Positions 7,801 to 15,063 of a stretch of 17,833 nucleotides of DNA are shown piece after piece. The translations under genes and the position numbers were made by a program. The first letter of the stretch is position 1. Each line of letters starts with the position of its first letter. The notes under the pieces are model-generated. The model worked only from the letters and a program-made list of their open reading frames with translations, was not told the origin of the DNA and did not search any database. The stretch is from Candidatus Coatesiibacteriota bacterium (lineage in GTDB: Bacteria > RBG-13-66-14): NCBI GenBank assembly GCA_014728185.1, contig WJMB01000255.1:1-17833 (forward strand). The letters are read 5' to 3'.

Positions 7801-7937
7801 TCGTCGGCGCCGCCTGGGGCTACTTCGAGCGCAGCGGACTGACCCCGCTGGGGCGCCGCGAATGGCTGACCGAGCTGGAAACGACCTACCCGCCGCGCCC
7901 GGCCTGGACCGGCGTGCTCTCGCCGCTGACCCGCTGA
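4854..7937 (+). CDS. Membrane-anchored TolB-like propeller and DUF3160-like protein
   Basis: 1027 residues, function unknown. The N-terminus is a signal anchor (helix about 20-43) placing the rest outside the cytoplasm. Residues about 68-175 hold TolB/PD40-type beta-propeller repeats, seen as the recurring SPDGTRLAFASDRAGNLDIY and SPDSSLVAFASDRAGRDFDI blocks. From about residue 330 the sequence resembles DUF3160: WQYTGLSPAALDNLELHG, then RPTYVTADAVLELTDYYFDF (about 382-401), then a long helical region to the C-terminus. DUF3160 proteins are surface or secreted proteins without established function. The ATG has AAGGTAG 8 bases upstream. The HEAT-repeat gene follows after 93 bases without an obvious terminator, so the pair may be one transcript. 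Confidence 0.8.
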   Translation: MPGLFSRLGEWYRTRSTALKILYPVLLIVVLGGLVTGGILLFSGGGEAGTLIPEGVEIVEVELPAAVQLTTGEGDDYAPAPSPDGTRLAFASDRAGNLDIYSVAVDGGDLVQLTHDTAADTEPHYSPDSSLVAFASDRAGRDFDIWVIEATGADPKRLTVDVGDEREPRWSPIRFRTDRAYHRLLYTSEKGAFTVRDGGTDRRPVELPEGVEHARWAPHGLGYLGQAPVEEGTAIVSAGLEGILELKGFYGLAPQPAPNLTGVLFIGGVNGQYRIYYYDAARNRLLKLNQLTEPGELAWAPDAAGFYFTDRRDGLRKVFYQALPLPLADVKNLWQYTGLSPAALDNLELHGLVYPDERHALFSDLYLAEYPGEVLFPAQYHRPTYVTADAVLELTDYYFDFVTRACETQTVRPALDSFYYTLSEEAARAIHRLEEARDYALASPGSQLVETVANEESFNRLIESLRFLRTYLQTGGELLVPPNQVRPEIPNPDAHASAAIVRRGAGQVPVLTRDGAATPAELFVPEARHLEDPLAADFHRAYNWASRYKFDLTDPDRALEAALLTHLLSSGEARELWNRLDGFFEFHYGTADDFDIDTLDDLLRRAYGADVTLSELADPEGLERFIAGCEELQSQIGGVDPAETEETPTFALFAERGWPLEDYLASLSGLPSGEGGFGRRAKLLDIAAANGGAAARRQLEIQGESGYSGYEAALDAVSVELRRNDDGLFWRLMRAVRPFLADLDLPEGVERDENHLKALGLRAAQVYCGLLTVRSAPSVGVGGGLDIPARPPAQGEIPDLGLPFVHLEPRPELFERLADLVADHYDLLHDAGLFPEFVAQATAPSTYGYDDPYAADDESTVEELMAAPTMPAVPSGVRVLDVQRDFTELLERLGVLARQQTAEIAFSEEDHRFLLGFGKLLAELTEDCLDGAPGLGTKSGCARSAAFYLGESAEGPVYLNAAVGNPEEVLLLVDDPAGGRLLVVGAAWGYFERSGLTPLGRREWLTELETTYPPRPAWTGVLSPLTR

Positions 7938-8030
7938 GAGACGCCGCTTCAGCATTCGTAACGCCTGCGTGGTCCGGCGGAGCAAGGTTCCCCTCAGCCA
8001 AACAAACACCCTCACCTGGAGGGATGACTT

Positions 8031-10667
8031 ATGAGTCACGAGAACGAGCGAGTGAAGCGTTTCCCGTCGGCGGCGGCGGTTTTCTGCCTGTTGATGCTTG
8101 TTGTGAGCGCCGTCGGCGCCGCCGATGACTACGCCCGGCTGGTCGAGCTGACCGGAGAGCTGGGGCGGGCCGAGGACGCCCCGACCCGCCTGGCCGTCCT
8201 CGACGAGCTGGAGTCGGCGCTGGAGGAGACGCCGGAGATGGCTCCGCCGGGCCTACTCAACCGGCTGCTGATTCTGGTCGACGGGGAGTACGCCCCGGCG
8301 GTGCGCCGCGAGGCCGTGGTTCTGCTGGGACGTCTGGGTGACCAGGCCGCCGCGCCGCGCCTGTTGGAGCTGCTGCGCGACGACGACGATTTCCAGGTAC
8401 GGCGCCACGCCGCAACGGCCCTGGCCGGCTGCGCCCGCCTCGGTGACGAGGTCGAGATCGCCGAAATAATCTTCGGGCCGTCCCCGACCGACGACTACGA
8501 GCTGCGCGCCCGGGCCGTCGAAACCCTGGCCGATCTCGACGGCACACCGTTTAACACCGCCGACTTCCTGATGACTCACTGCTTCGATGATCCCTTTCCG
8601 GCGGTGCGCGAAGCGTTGGTCCGGGGCTTGGTCAAGCTGGGCCTGGCCGGCGATTACACCGGCAAACTATTGGACCTCTACGAGAGCGAGGGCGACCTCG
8701 ACGTGCGGCGGGCCACTCTCGTCGCCCTGGGTCACGCTGACGACCCCGCAGCCCTCGAGATCCTGATCGAGGCCCGCGACGACCCGGAGCTGCGTATCGC
8801 CGCCCTGGAGGGTCTGGCGGCGCTGCCACCCGAAGCTGACCGCGAAGAAGCCGCCGAGGCCGTAAGCGATCTGCTCGACGATTCCGACGGCACCGCCCTG
8901 GCTCCCCGGGTCGCCGCGACGCTCTCCGCCCTGGGCTTCAACGAAGACGCCGCCGGTATCCTGGGCGAGGCTCTGCTCGAAGAGCCGCCCGGCGACGAGG
9001 TCGAGTCCCTGAAGCTGTTGCGTGGACTGGCCGGTGCCGCCGCCGTCGAGCCGACCGTGGAGTTCATCGAGCAGGCCCGCGGCACGGAGAGCCCGGACCT
9101 GGCGTCTCTCTTCGCCGCCGCGGCTCTGCTGGGCGATGAGACCGTGCTCAGCGCGGCCGACGCCGAAACCCTGGCCGAGGCCGACGCGGCCCTCTTCGCC
9201 CTGCTCGGTGAAGCCCGGCCGCCGGAGCTGCACCACGCCGCCGGCGAAGCCGCCCGGACCGTGAGCCGCGAATACCTGGAGCGCTTCCGGGCCGAGGACT
9301 GGGACCGCCGTCAGGAGCGGCGCCTGAGGCTCCTCGATGAGCCGGCCTCGAAGGAGGCCCGTCGGGCGGTCATCGACTACCTGGGCGCCTGGAAATCCGA
9401 CGGCTTCTCCGCCGCCGTGCTCGAGTACCTGGAGGATGCCGAGGGGCCCGCCGCCGAGGCCGCCGTCGAGATCCTGGGCCTGCATGGCTACACCCCGGCG
9501 GTGCCACTGCTCAGCGAGCTGGCCCGCTCGAGTCGTCCCGGCGATCTGGGGCTTTCCACCCAAGCCCTGGAGGCCCTGGGGCGCATCGCCACCCCCGAGG
9601 TCGGACCGGTGCTCAGCGCGGTGCTGGCCGACTCGGCCACCCCACCGACGCGTCTGACCGCCGCCGCCCGGGCCGCCGCCTCCGTGAAGGACCCCAACCT
9701 GCTCTACCCGCTGCTCGAACTGCTGGAGAGCGGCCCTGAGGCGGAGAGCCGTGCCGCCGCCGCCTTCGCCCTGGGCCGCTTCGCCGATGAGCGCGCCCTG
9801 ACCACCCTGGCGCGCAGCCTGCAATCCGATCCCGCCCCGGCGGTGCGCCGCGAGGCCTTCATCGCCTACTGCCGCTGCCTGCCAGAATCTCCGGGCGAAG
9901 ATGTCCTCTGGCCCCTCTACGGCTATCTGGCCGCCAACGACCCCGGCGAGGACGCCGAGACCTGGGCGGCCGTCGAGATTCTCTTCCAGCGCCTGGGCGC
10001 CGAACGCATCGAGACTCTGCTGAGCCACCCCGAGCCCCAGGCCCGCAGGCTGACCGTACTCTACCTGGCCCGCCGGGGTGATCCGGCCGACCGCGAGAAC
10101 CTGGAGAGCGCCCTGGCCGATCCCAACCTGTTGGTCAACATCGCCGCCGCTGAGGCCCTGGGCTCGTTGGGCGACCCGGCGGCCGCTCCGGCCCTCAAGG
10201 CCGCCTTCGACCAGACCTTCGACCTTTACTATCCCTCCTCCAAGGACACCAGTTTCTCCGCCGGCAACGTCGACAAGCTGCGCCGGGCCATCGAGGACGC
10301 CTTCCACCGTCTGTCGGTCAACCCCGTCGAGGTCGAGGCCGGCGAATTGAACGGACCGGCCCTGGACAACGACGAGCCCGAGGTGGTCGAGCCGGAGCGC
10401 CGCTGGATGGAGGTCGTCGTCGACGCCCTGCGCCTGCGCGACGCCCCCTCCACGGCGACGGGGGCCAAGATCGGCATGCTCTACGACGGCGACGTCATCG
10501 AGGTGCTCTCCACGGACGCCAACTGGGCCGAGGTGCGCACCGAAGACGACACCACGGGCTGGGCCTGCATCGAACTCGACGAGGAGGTTTTCCTCCGTGA
10601 CACCGCAGAGCCGAAACCGGAAGAAGAACCTGAGGAGCCGGAGGAGGATAGCCGGACCGAGGGTTGA
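8031..10667 (+). CDS. Secreted HEAT-repeat protein with C-terminal SH3b domain
   Basis: 878 residues. An N-terminal signal peptide (basic start, hydrophobic 13-28, likely cleavage after AVGA about residue 31) exports it. Most of the protein is a chain of HEAT-like helical pairs with recurring signatures such as PAVRREAVVLLGRLGD, FQVRRHAATALAG, LDVRRATLVALGH and PAVRREAFIAYCR, a scaffold normally used for protein binding. Residues 793-855 (VDALRLRDAPSTATGAKIGM to GWACI) match a bacterial SH3 domain, often peptide- or cell-wall-binding. The tail 858-878 is Glu/Pro-rich and acidic. GGAGGG lies 7 bases before the ATG. With the preceding membrane-anchored gene it may form an envelope assembly; the partner is unknown. 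Confidence 0.85.
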   Translation: MSHENERVKRFPSAAAVFCLLMLVVSAVGAADDYARLVELTGELGRAEDAPTRLAVLDELESALEETPEMAPPGLLNRLLILVDGEYAPAVRREAVVLLGRLGDQAAAPRLLELLRDDDDFQVRRHAATALAGCARLGDEVEIAEIIFGPSPTDDYELRARAVETLADLDGTPFNTADFLMTHCFDDPFPAVREALVRGLVKLGLAGDYTGKLLDLYESEGDLDVRRATLVALGHADDPAALEILIEARDDPELRIAALEGLAALPPEADREEAAEAVSDLLDDSDGTALAPRVAATLSALGFNEDAAGILGEALLEEPPGDEVESLKLLRGLAGAAAVEPTVEFIEQARGTESPDLASLFAAAALLGDETVLSAADAETLAEADAALFALLGEARPPELHHAAGEAARTVSREYLERFRAEDWDRRQERRLRLLDEPASKEARRAVIDYLGAWKSDGFSAAVLEYLEDAEGPAAEAAVEILGLHGYTPAVPLLSELARSSRPGDLGLSTQALEALGRIATPEVGPVLSAVLADSATPPTRLTAAARAAASVKDPNLLYPLLELLESGPEAESRAAAAFALGRFADERALTTLARSLQSDPAPAVRREAFIAYCRCLPESPGEDVLWPLYGYLAANDPGEDAETWAAVEILFQRLGAERIETLLSHPEPQARRLTVLYLARRGDPADRENLESALADPNLLVNIAAAEALGSLGDPAAAPALKAAFDQTFDLYYPSSKDTSFSAGNVDKLRRAIEDAFHRLSVNPVEVEAGELNGPALDNDEPEVVEPERRWMEVVVDALRLRDAPSTATGAKIGMLYDGDVIEVLSTDANWAEVRTEDDTTGWACIELDEEVFLRDTAEPKPEEEPEEPEEDSRTEG

Positions 10668-10709
10668 TAGTCACCGGAACAGCGGCCAGTGATACTATAT
10701 ATATGCAGC

Positions 10710-10736
10710 AACGGCGGGGTTGACCCCCGCCGTTTT
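10710..10736 (+). terminator. Intrinsic terminator after the HEAT-repeat gene
   Basis: A 10-bp stem AACGGCGGGG/CCCCGCCGTT (10710-10719 with 10725-10734) ends in TTTTA, 43 bases past the stop codon. The stem begins and ends with A and T runs, so it may also work on the other strand. Confidence 0.8.
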
Positions 10737-10830
10737 AGTTAAACGCGCAAAGACACGGCTGACCGATCTCTTCACATCCAACGAGTGCGACCATACGGGT
10801 CGGTTCGAGGTTATCGTTGAGGTTGTCACC

Positions 10831-10923
10831 GTTGGGTTCTCGAGGGCCCGGGGGCCGAGAAGCCACCAACCCCAGGGCGGTCGTTCTCGCTACACCGAAA
10901 ACCGCTTCGGTGCAGTGTTTTTT
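10831..10923 (+). ncRNA. Candidate small RNA: stem-loop followed by terminator
   Basis: GTTGG (10831-10835) and TTCTCG (10837-10842) pair with CGAGAA (10856-10861) and CCAAC (10866-10870) to form one stem-loop. A second hairpin, CACCGAA/TTCGGTG (10893-10899 with 10906-10912), is followed by TTTTTT at 10918-10923. Two stems ending in a U-run, isolated between protein genes and behind another terminator, is the layout of many bacterial small RNAs. I found no convincing promoter, so the 5' end is unknown. It may instead be a second terminator. Confidence 0.3.
10893..10923 (+). terminator. Terminator-like hairpin with T6
   Basis: A 7-bp stem with a 6-base loop is followed by T6 after five bases (CAGTG). 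The gap between stem and T-run makes it weaker than the terminator at 10710. It would end a small RNA or act as a back-up for read-through. Confidence 0.45.
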
Positions 10924-11080
10924 CTATTACGACCAGCCCCGGGGTGATTGTTTGCCGTCCGATCATTTCACAACGGCGGCCGACCCATCGGGCTCACATC
11001 CACCGCGTTGAACCAGGGATTCGGCAAGGCCGGCCAGCCTGATGATCCAACAGCCTGGGCCATGCCGATGACGATACAGC

Positions 11081-11109
11081 GGGGCGCGGGGTTTCCTCCC
11101 CCGCGCCCC
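11081..11109. terminator. Perfect 11-bp GC-rich hairpin after the lipoprotein gene
   Basis: GGGGCGCGGGG (11081-11091) pairs exactly with CCCCGCGCCCC (11099-11109) around 7 bases. It lies 32 bases past the stop of the minus-strand lipoprotein gene, where a terminator is expected, but no T-run follows on that strand. Confidence 0.45.
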
Positions 11110-11141
11110 TCGCTCGGCTATCCGGCCGGTGAATCCACCCG

Positions 11142-12149
11142 CTAGCGGGCGGTCTCGGGCTGGTTGAAGATGAAGTAGACCAGGACGGTGCGCACGGTGT
11201 CGTCGAGCTGGGGCTCGTTGTGGAAGGTGGTGTAGCCCACCTTGCCGTCGCCGTAGGCGAAGTCGACCATCAGCGGCGAGTCCTCGAGGCTGCCGCCGTA
11301 GTAGGTCACGTCGCCCTGGATCAGCGTCTCGGTGCCGGCGCCGACATCCTCGATGACCACCCAGTAGGGCAGATCGTAGTAGATATCCACGGTGGAGGCG
11401 CCCAGGTAGTCCTCCAGTTCCTGGCGCAGGATCTCGCCGGTGACGGTGCCCACGTCACCCTGATCCGGGTATCCGCCGTCCTCGTTGAGGAACTCGACGG
11501 CGTCGGGCCAGGCGGCCTCGATGTACTCCCACTCCCAGTCCGAAGCGTAGAGGAAGCCGCCCTCGTCGACGAAGCGCCGCAGGTTGGCGATGACACTTGT
11601 ATTATAGGCCCAGGAGGTGTCCGAACCGCAATTCAGGAAGAGCATCCGCAGGCCGGAAAGGTTGCTCCAGTCGGCCAGGTCCTCGTCACCCAGGGTTGTG
11701 TAGTTGTAGCCCAGGTCGCTGAGGATGGCCTCGATCTCGTCGTAATCACCGGGGATCACGCCGATTTCGCTGCCGTCGATCTCCAGCTCGAGCTCGACGT
11801 TGTCTTCGAAGTCCTCGGGCACGTTGACATCGACGGCGGCTTGGAAGCCGCCCTTGCTGGCGACGAGCCGGGCCGGGCCGTCGGGCAGGTCGTCTTCGAA
11901 GACGTACCAACCCGAGGCGTCGGTAGTGGTGGCGTAGTCGGCTGCCAGGACGCCGGTGTAGGTCAGTTCGACGTCGACGCCGGCTATGGGTGTTTCACCG
12001 TCGGCGGCGTAGACGTATCCGGAGAGGTGGTCGGGATCGTCCTTGCCACCGCCGCTCCCGCCGCCGGCGTCCGTCGAGGTCGAGCAGGCGCCCAGGAGGG
12101 CCGCAGTAAGGCTCAAGGCCGCGAGGATAACCAGGATGTGCTTGCGCAT
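11142..12149 (-). CDS. Lipoprotein with carboxypeptidase-regulatory-like and amidotransferase-like domains
   Basis: 335 residues. A lipobox LLGAC gives lipidated Cys22, followed by a Gly/Ser/Asp linker. Residues about 42-125 (LSGYVYAADGETPIAGVDVE onward, with DASGWYVFEDDLPDGPARLV) match the beta-sandwich carboxypeptidase-regulatory-like fold common in surface proteins. Residues about 127-330 look like a class I glutamine-amidotransferase-like or ThuA-like domain: a short strand, LRMLFLNCGSD, LRRFVDEGGFLYASDWEWE, and VGYTTFHNEPQ near the end. No catalytic Cys-His pair is evident, so it is more likely a binding domain than an enzyme. AAAGGGG lies a few bases before the ATG. Terminators or hairpins on both sides suggest it is transcribed alone. 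Substrate unknown. Confidence 0.75.
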   Translation of the reverse strand: MRKHILVILAALSLTAALLGACSTSTDAGGGSGGGKDDPDHLSGYVYAADGETPIAGVDVELTYTGVLAADYATTTDASGWYVFEDDLPDGPARLVASKGGFQAAVDVNVPEDFEDNVELELEIDGSEIGVIPGDYDEIEAILSDLGYNYTTLGDEDLADWSNLSGLRMLFLNCGSDTSWAYNTSVIANLRRFVDEGGFLYASDWEWEYIEAAWPDAVEFLNEDGGYPDQGDVGTVTGEILRQELEDYLGASTVDIYYDLPYWVVIEDVGAGTETLIQGDVTYYGGSLEDSPLMVDFAYGDGKVGYTTFHNEPQLDDTVRTVLVYFIFNQPETAR

Positions 12150-12236
12150 TGTAATACCCCTTTGTTTTCAATGGGATGGTTACATGGTTGGTTCTTCGTA
12201 CAATTAGTCTACCGTGTTATTTCTCTGGTTTCCACT

Positions 12237-12262
12237 AAAAAACGGACCCCGCAAGGTCCGTT
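12237..12262 (-). terminator. Intrinsic terminator after the dehydratase gene
   Basis: On the minus strand AACGGACC (12262-12255) pairs with GGTCCGTT (12248-12241) and runs into a TTTTTT tract ending at 12237. It lies about 20 bases beyond the stop of the dTDP-glucose dehydratase gene. Confidence 0.9.
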
Positions 12263-12280
12263 GAGGAATCGAGCGACGGG

Positions 12281-13282
12281 CTAACCACGGCCCTGGTCCA
12301 GGTAGTAGTGCTTCCACCACTGCTTGAACTCGCCGCTCTTGATGGGCCGCCACCAGTCCTCGTTGTCCTTGTACCACTGGACGGTGCGGCGCAGGCCCTC
12401 GGCGAAGTCGACCTCGGGCTTCCAGCCCAGCCTTTCGAGCTTCGAGGAATCCAGGGCGTAGCGCATATCGTGGCCGACGCGGTCGGGGACGTGCTTGAGC
12501 AGGTCCAGGGGCGCCTCGGCGGCTCCGAGGATCCCTTCGGCCATCTGGTTGGTGTCACGCAGGTTACCGCCGCCGCAGTTGTAGACCTCGCCGGGTTCGC
12601 CCTGTTCGAGCATCGTCAGGATGCCTCGACAGTGGTCGTCGACGTGGATCCAGTCGCGCACGGCCTTGCCCTCGCCGTAGATCGGGCACTCGAGGCCGTC
12701 GATGGCGTTGGTGACGAAGAGGGGGATCAGCTTCTCCGGGTACTGGCGCGGGCCGTAGTTGTTGCTGCCCCGGCTGATGATCACCGGGACGCCGTGGGTG
12801 GCCCAGTAGGAATAGGCCAGGCGGTCGGCGCCGGCCTTCGAGGCCGCGTAGGGGTTGCGCGGCATCAGCGGGTCGGTCTCGACGGAGAAGCCCTCGGCCA
12901 CCTCGCCGTAGACCTCGTCCGTCGAAATTTGGATGAAGCACTCGACGCCCAGGGCGCGGGCGGTCTCGAGCAGCACATAGGCGCCGTAGATGTCGGTGCG
13001 AATGAAGGCGTCGGCGTCGACGATCGAGCGGTCGACGTGGGTCTCGGCGGCGAAGTTGACAATAGAATCGCAACCGGCGACCACGGCCTCGACGTCCTCG
13101 AATTCGGCCACGTCGCCTTTGATGAATTCGATCTCGTCCTCGACGCCCTCGAGGTTGGCCGGGTTGCCGGCGTAGGTGAGCTTGTCGAGGACGACGATGT
13201 CGCAGTCCGGGCGCTCGCGGCGCAGGAAGTGGACGAAGTTGGAGCCGATGAAACCGGCCCCGCCGGTGACCAGAATGCGCAA
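12281..13282 (-). CDS. rfbB: dTDP-glucose 4,6-dehydratase
   Basis: 333 residues, typical for the family. It converts dTDP-glucose to dTDP-4-keto-6-deoxyglucose using bound NAD+, the second step of dTDP-rhamnose and other deoxysugar routes in the cytoplasm. Extended SDR motifs are clear: NAD-binding TGGAGFIGSNF (6-16), FAAETHVDRSI (77-87), catalytic STDEVYG (Thr121, Asp122, Glu123) and YAASK (Tyr145, Lys149), then RGSNNYGPRQYPEKLIP and HDMRYALDSSKLERLGW. The open frame extends upstream to 13363, but homology begins at MRILVTGG and AAGGAG (13289-13294) sits 6 bases before a TTG at 13280-13282, so I take TTG as start. No rfbA, rfbC or rfbD lies nearby, so the sugar end product cannot be told from this window. 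Confidence 0.93.
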   Translation of the reverse strand: MRILVTGGAGFIGSNFVHFLRRERPDCDIVVLDKLTYAGNPANLEGVEDEIEFIKGDVAEFEDVEAVVAGCDSIVNFAAETHVDRSIVDADAFIRTDIYGAYVLLETARALGVECFIQISTDEVYGEVAEGFSVETDPLMPRNPYAASKAGADRLAYSYWATHGVPVIISRGSNNYGPRQYPEKLIPLFVTNAIDGLECPIYGEGKAVRDWIHVDDHCRGILTMLEQGEPGEVYNCGGGNLRDTNQMAEGILGAAEAPLDLLKHVPDRVGHDMRYALDSSKLERLGWKPEVDFAEGLRRTVQWYKDNEDWWRPIKSGEFKQWWKHYYLDQGRG

Positions 13283-13288
13283 GGTTGT

Positions 13289-13294
13289 CTCCTT
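13289..13294 (-). promoter_or_regulatory. Ribosome binding site that fixes the TTG start of rfbB
   Basis: AAGGAG on the minus strand, 6 bases before the TTG at 13282-13280. The upstream in-frame extension (to 13363) crosses a perfect 26-base palindrome and has no family match, which argues against the longer reading. Confidence 0.8.
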
Positions 13295-13330
13295 GTTTGG
13301 TTGAACCGTCGGCGTCACGCTTTTTGCATT

Positions 13331-13356
13331 CCCGACCCGCCCCGGGGCGGGTCGGG
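13331..13356. repeat. Perfect 26-base palindrome upstream of rfbB
   Basis: CCCGACCCGCCCC (13331-13343) is followed directly by its exact complement GGGGCGGGTCGGG (13344-13356). It lies between the stop of the 257-aa membrane protein gene and rfbB, both on the minus strand. It may be a terminator without T-run or a REP-like palindrome. Confidence 0.6.
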
Positions 13357-13436
13357 GCAACAAGCGCGCCGCCGTCTCCCTATCGCCGTGCCGTCAGGTA
13401 CTCAGCTATTCTCACCGTCCAATGATAACACAGCCG

Positions 13437-14210
13437 CTAGCTTTCGCCCTCGCTCATCACCGCCGACTCCAGCCGCCGATCGAGCTCGACGATAACCTCG
13501 TCCAGGGTCTCGAGGTGCTCGCCGAGACCCGTCTTGCGATGCCGCAGCAGGGCGCCGCCGTAGATGTCGGAGCCCTCGCGCTTCAGGCGCTTGTAGTCCG
13601 CCGACTGACGAGACTTCTCCTCGAACAGCTCCTCGGAGTCCTTGGCCAGCAGCCAGCTCAGCAGGCGCAGGTTGAAAAAGACGATTTTGCTGAAGAAGCC
13701 GTCGAAGAGCAGGAAGACCTCGGTGATCTGCTCGGCGTCGAGATCGTCGATGACCCCGTTGAAGGAGCGCAGGCGGCCGGCCAGGCGCTCGAGCAACCCC
13801 GTGGCCAGGCGGAAGCTCAGCCGCAAATCGGACTGCAACAGCGGGTTGCCCGTCACCAGGTTGGTCAGCTTCAGCAGGTCGTCGGAGTCGAAGATCGGCA
13901 TCTCGTTGATCAGATCGTAGGCCGAGACCTCGGTGCTGGAGCGCAGGTAGCGCTCGACGTAGCCGTGGTAAACGTCACGGGCTGGAGAGCCCGCCAGCAG
14001 GTCGTCCTTGTACTTCAGGTAGCGGTGCTCGAAGGCGGTCAGGCGGTCCTTCTGTTTTTGGGTGTACTCGAGGAAGGCGAGCTTGTAGGTCTCGCGGTGT
14101 TGACGGCGGTCGTTGAGGCGGTCGATGATGAAGGTGATGAAGATGACGATGAAGGAGGCCGCCGTGGCGATGGCGCCGATTCCCTGAGCTGCTTGCCACC
14201 AGAGGGTCAT
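13437..14210 (-). CDS. Single-helix membrane protein of unknown function
   Basis: 257 residues, no family recognised. One N-terminal hydrophobic helix (about 8-29, ending ITFIIDRLNDRRQHRE) anchors a largely helical, charge-rich domain of about 225 residues, probably cytoplasmic. The ATG at 14208-14210 is preceded by AAAAGG, which overlaps the last codons of the AT-rich open frame upstream (stop at 14217-14219). This shows coupling to that gene although their base composition differs sharply. A loose resemblance to the AT-rich protein is described as a finding. Confidence 0.7.
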   Translation of the reverse strand: MTLWWQAAQGIGAIATAASFIVIFITFIIDRLNDRRQHRETYKLAFLEYTQKQKDRLTAFEHRYLKYKDDLLAGSPARDVYHGYVERYLRSSTEVSAYDLINEMPIFDSDDLLKLTNLVTGNPLLQSDLRLSFRLATGLLERLAGRLRSFNGVIDDLDAEQITEVFLLFDGFFSKIVFFNLRLLSWLLAKDSEELFEEKSRQSADYKRLKREGSDIYGGALLRHRKTGLGEHLETLDEVIVELDRRLESAVMSEGES

Positions 14211-14216
14211 TGGATA

Positions 14217-14636
14217 CTACCTTTTCAAAGCACCTAGTATAACATCTTCATAATTAATATACACCTCTATACTTTTTTTGACATTTCCGCTTACATAGTC
14301 AATTATATTTTTTAATGGCAGCTTCATGTTATAAATATCTTCATTTGTACAATTATTCTTAACCATTATTGTGCGCATTGTCTTCTTTTCTTTTATATGA
14401 CTTGCTAGAAACACATCCCAATCATTTCTAATAGTTAAAATAATGTTTCCTATTATAAAACCTGATGCTTGGTTGAAAGCCTCATGTATTTTAGAGATAA
14501 TTTTTACACTTTTATCCAAATCATTATTTTGTATGTTGCTTATTAAATATCGTTCATAATATTTGTTTATAATTTTTAATTCACTATATATAATTTTATT
14601 TACTAATATAATGCATAACTGGATAGTAATAAGCAT
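14217..14636 (-). CDS. AT-rich open frame, probable C-terminal part of a split membrane protein
   Basis: 139 codons at about a quarter G+C, unlike the surrounding genes. The translation is helical and Lys/Ile/Asn-rich with no recognised domain and no good SD for its first ATG at 14636. It overlaps the end of the next upstream frame (14596-15063) by 41 bases in the +1 register, which fits a single gene of about 280 codons carrying one frameshift near 14596-14636. Its stop overlaps the ribosome binding site of the 257-aa gene. Two genuine overlapping genes or programmed frameshifting are alternatives. Confidence 0.5.
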   Translation of the reverse strand: MLITIQLCIILVNKIIYSELKIINKYYERYLISNIQNNDLDKSVKIISKIHEAFNQASGFIIGNIILTIRNDWDVFLASHIKEKKTMRTIMVKNNCTNEDIYNMKLPLKNIIDYVSGNVKKSIEVYINYEDVILGALKR

Positions 14637-15063
14637 ATAGGTTAGCGCTTTCGGCTATTGTGTAGTATTTATACACTTCTGCAGGAAGAAGAAATGGTAT
14701 ATCAGAGATATTATAGGTGGGATTATCAGCTATATTAGATTTAAATAGCATGTATTTTTTCTTAAGTACATCTATATCTTGCACTTCTGTCTTATTTTGT
14801 ATTTTATAAAAATAATTTTGCATATTTGAACATTTATTGCTAATTACTAAAATATAATTACTATATAACTCTTTTATGGATTTTATTTTATTTTCTCTTG
14901 CATCGGAAAAATACTTAATTATAATAAATACAAATGCACCAAATGTACCAATTGAGCTTATAGCAATTGCCATCTCTGTATTAAAATCACCAATTAAATA
15001 GTATCCTGCTATCAGAATGGCTGCTATACCAATAGCAATAAGTAGCCACATAGGTATTTTCAT
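14596..15063 (-). CDS. AT-rich two-helix membrane protein, probable N-terminal part of a split gene
   Basis: 155 codons. Two hydrophobic helices at the N-terminus (about 5-25 and 31-51) are followed by a Lys/Tyr/Asn-rich helical region, including SDIPFLLPAEVYKYY, and the frame ends at TAA after HYISK. The ATG at 15061-15063 has only a weak AGAG before it. Composition and codon choice (AAA, ATA, TAT, AAT) differ strongly from every neighbour, a sign of horizontal transfer. No homologue is recognised. Membrane anchoring plus foreign composition would suit a defence or surface-exclusion gene, but nothing in the sequence proves it. Confidence 0.55.
   Translation of the reverse strand: MKIPMWLLIAIGIAAILIAGYYLIGDFNTEMAIAISSIGTFGAFVFIIIKYFSDARENKIKSIKELYSNYILVISNKCSNMQNYFYKIQNKTEVQDIDVLKKKYMLFKSNIADNPTYNISDIPFLLPAEVYKYYTIAESANLYAYYYPVMHYISK

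Larger units (their letters stand above)
10737..11141. other. Intergenic stretch with RNA-like structure but no protein gene
   Basis: About 400 bases between the terminator and the stop of the minus-strand lipoprotein gene. Short open frames here have no family resemblance. It contains a stem-loop (10831-10870), a terminator-like hairpin with T6 (10893-10923) and a GC-rich hairpin (11081-11109), listed separately. I see nothing in 10924-11080. Confidence 0.6.

Noticed and set aside
8667..10307. 546-codon open frame on the minus strand
   Set aside because: Opposite the HEAT-repeat gene, low-complexity Gly/Gln-rich translation, no family.
13283..13363. Longer start for the dehydratase at 13363
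   Set aside because: The added 27 residues cross a perfect palindrome, have no homology, and AAGGAG sits directly before the TTG at 13282.
12308..13495. 395-codon plus-strand open frame
   Set aside because: Antisense to the clear dTDP-glucose dehydratase gene, with shadow-type composition.
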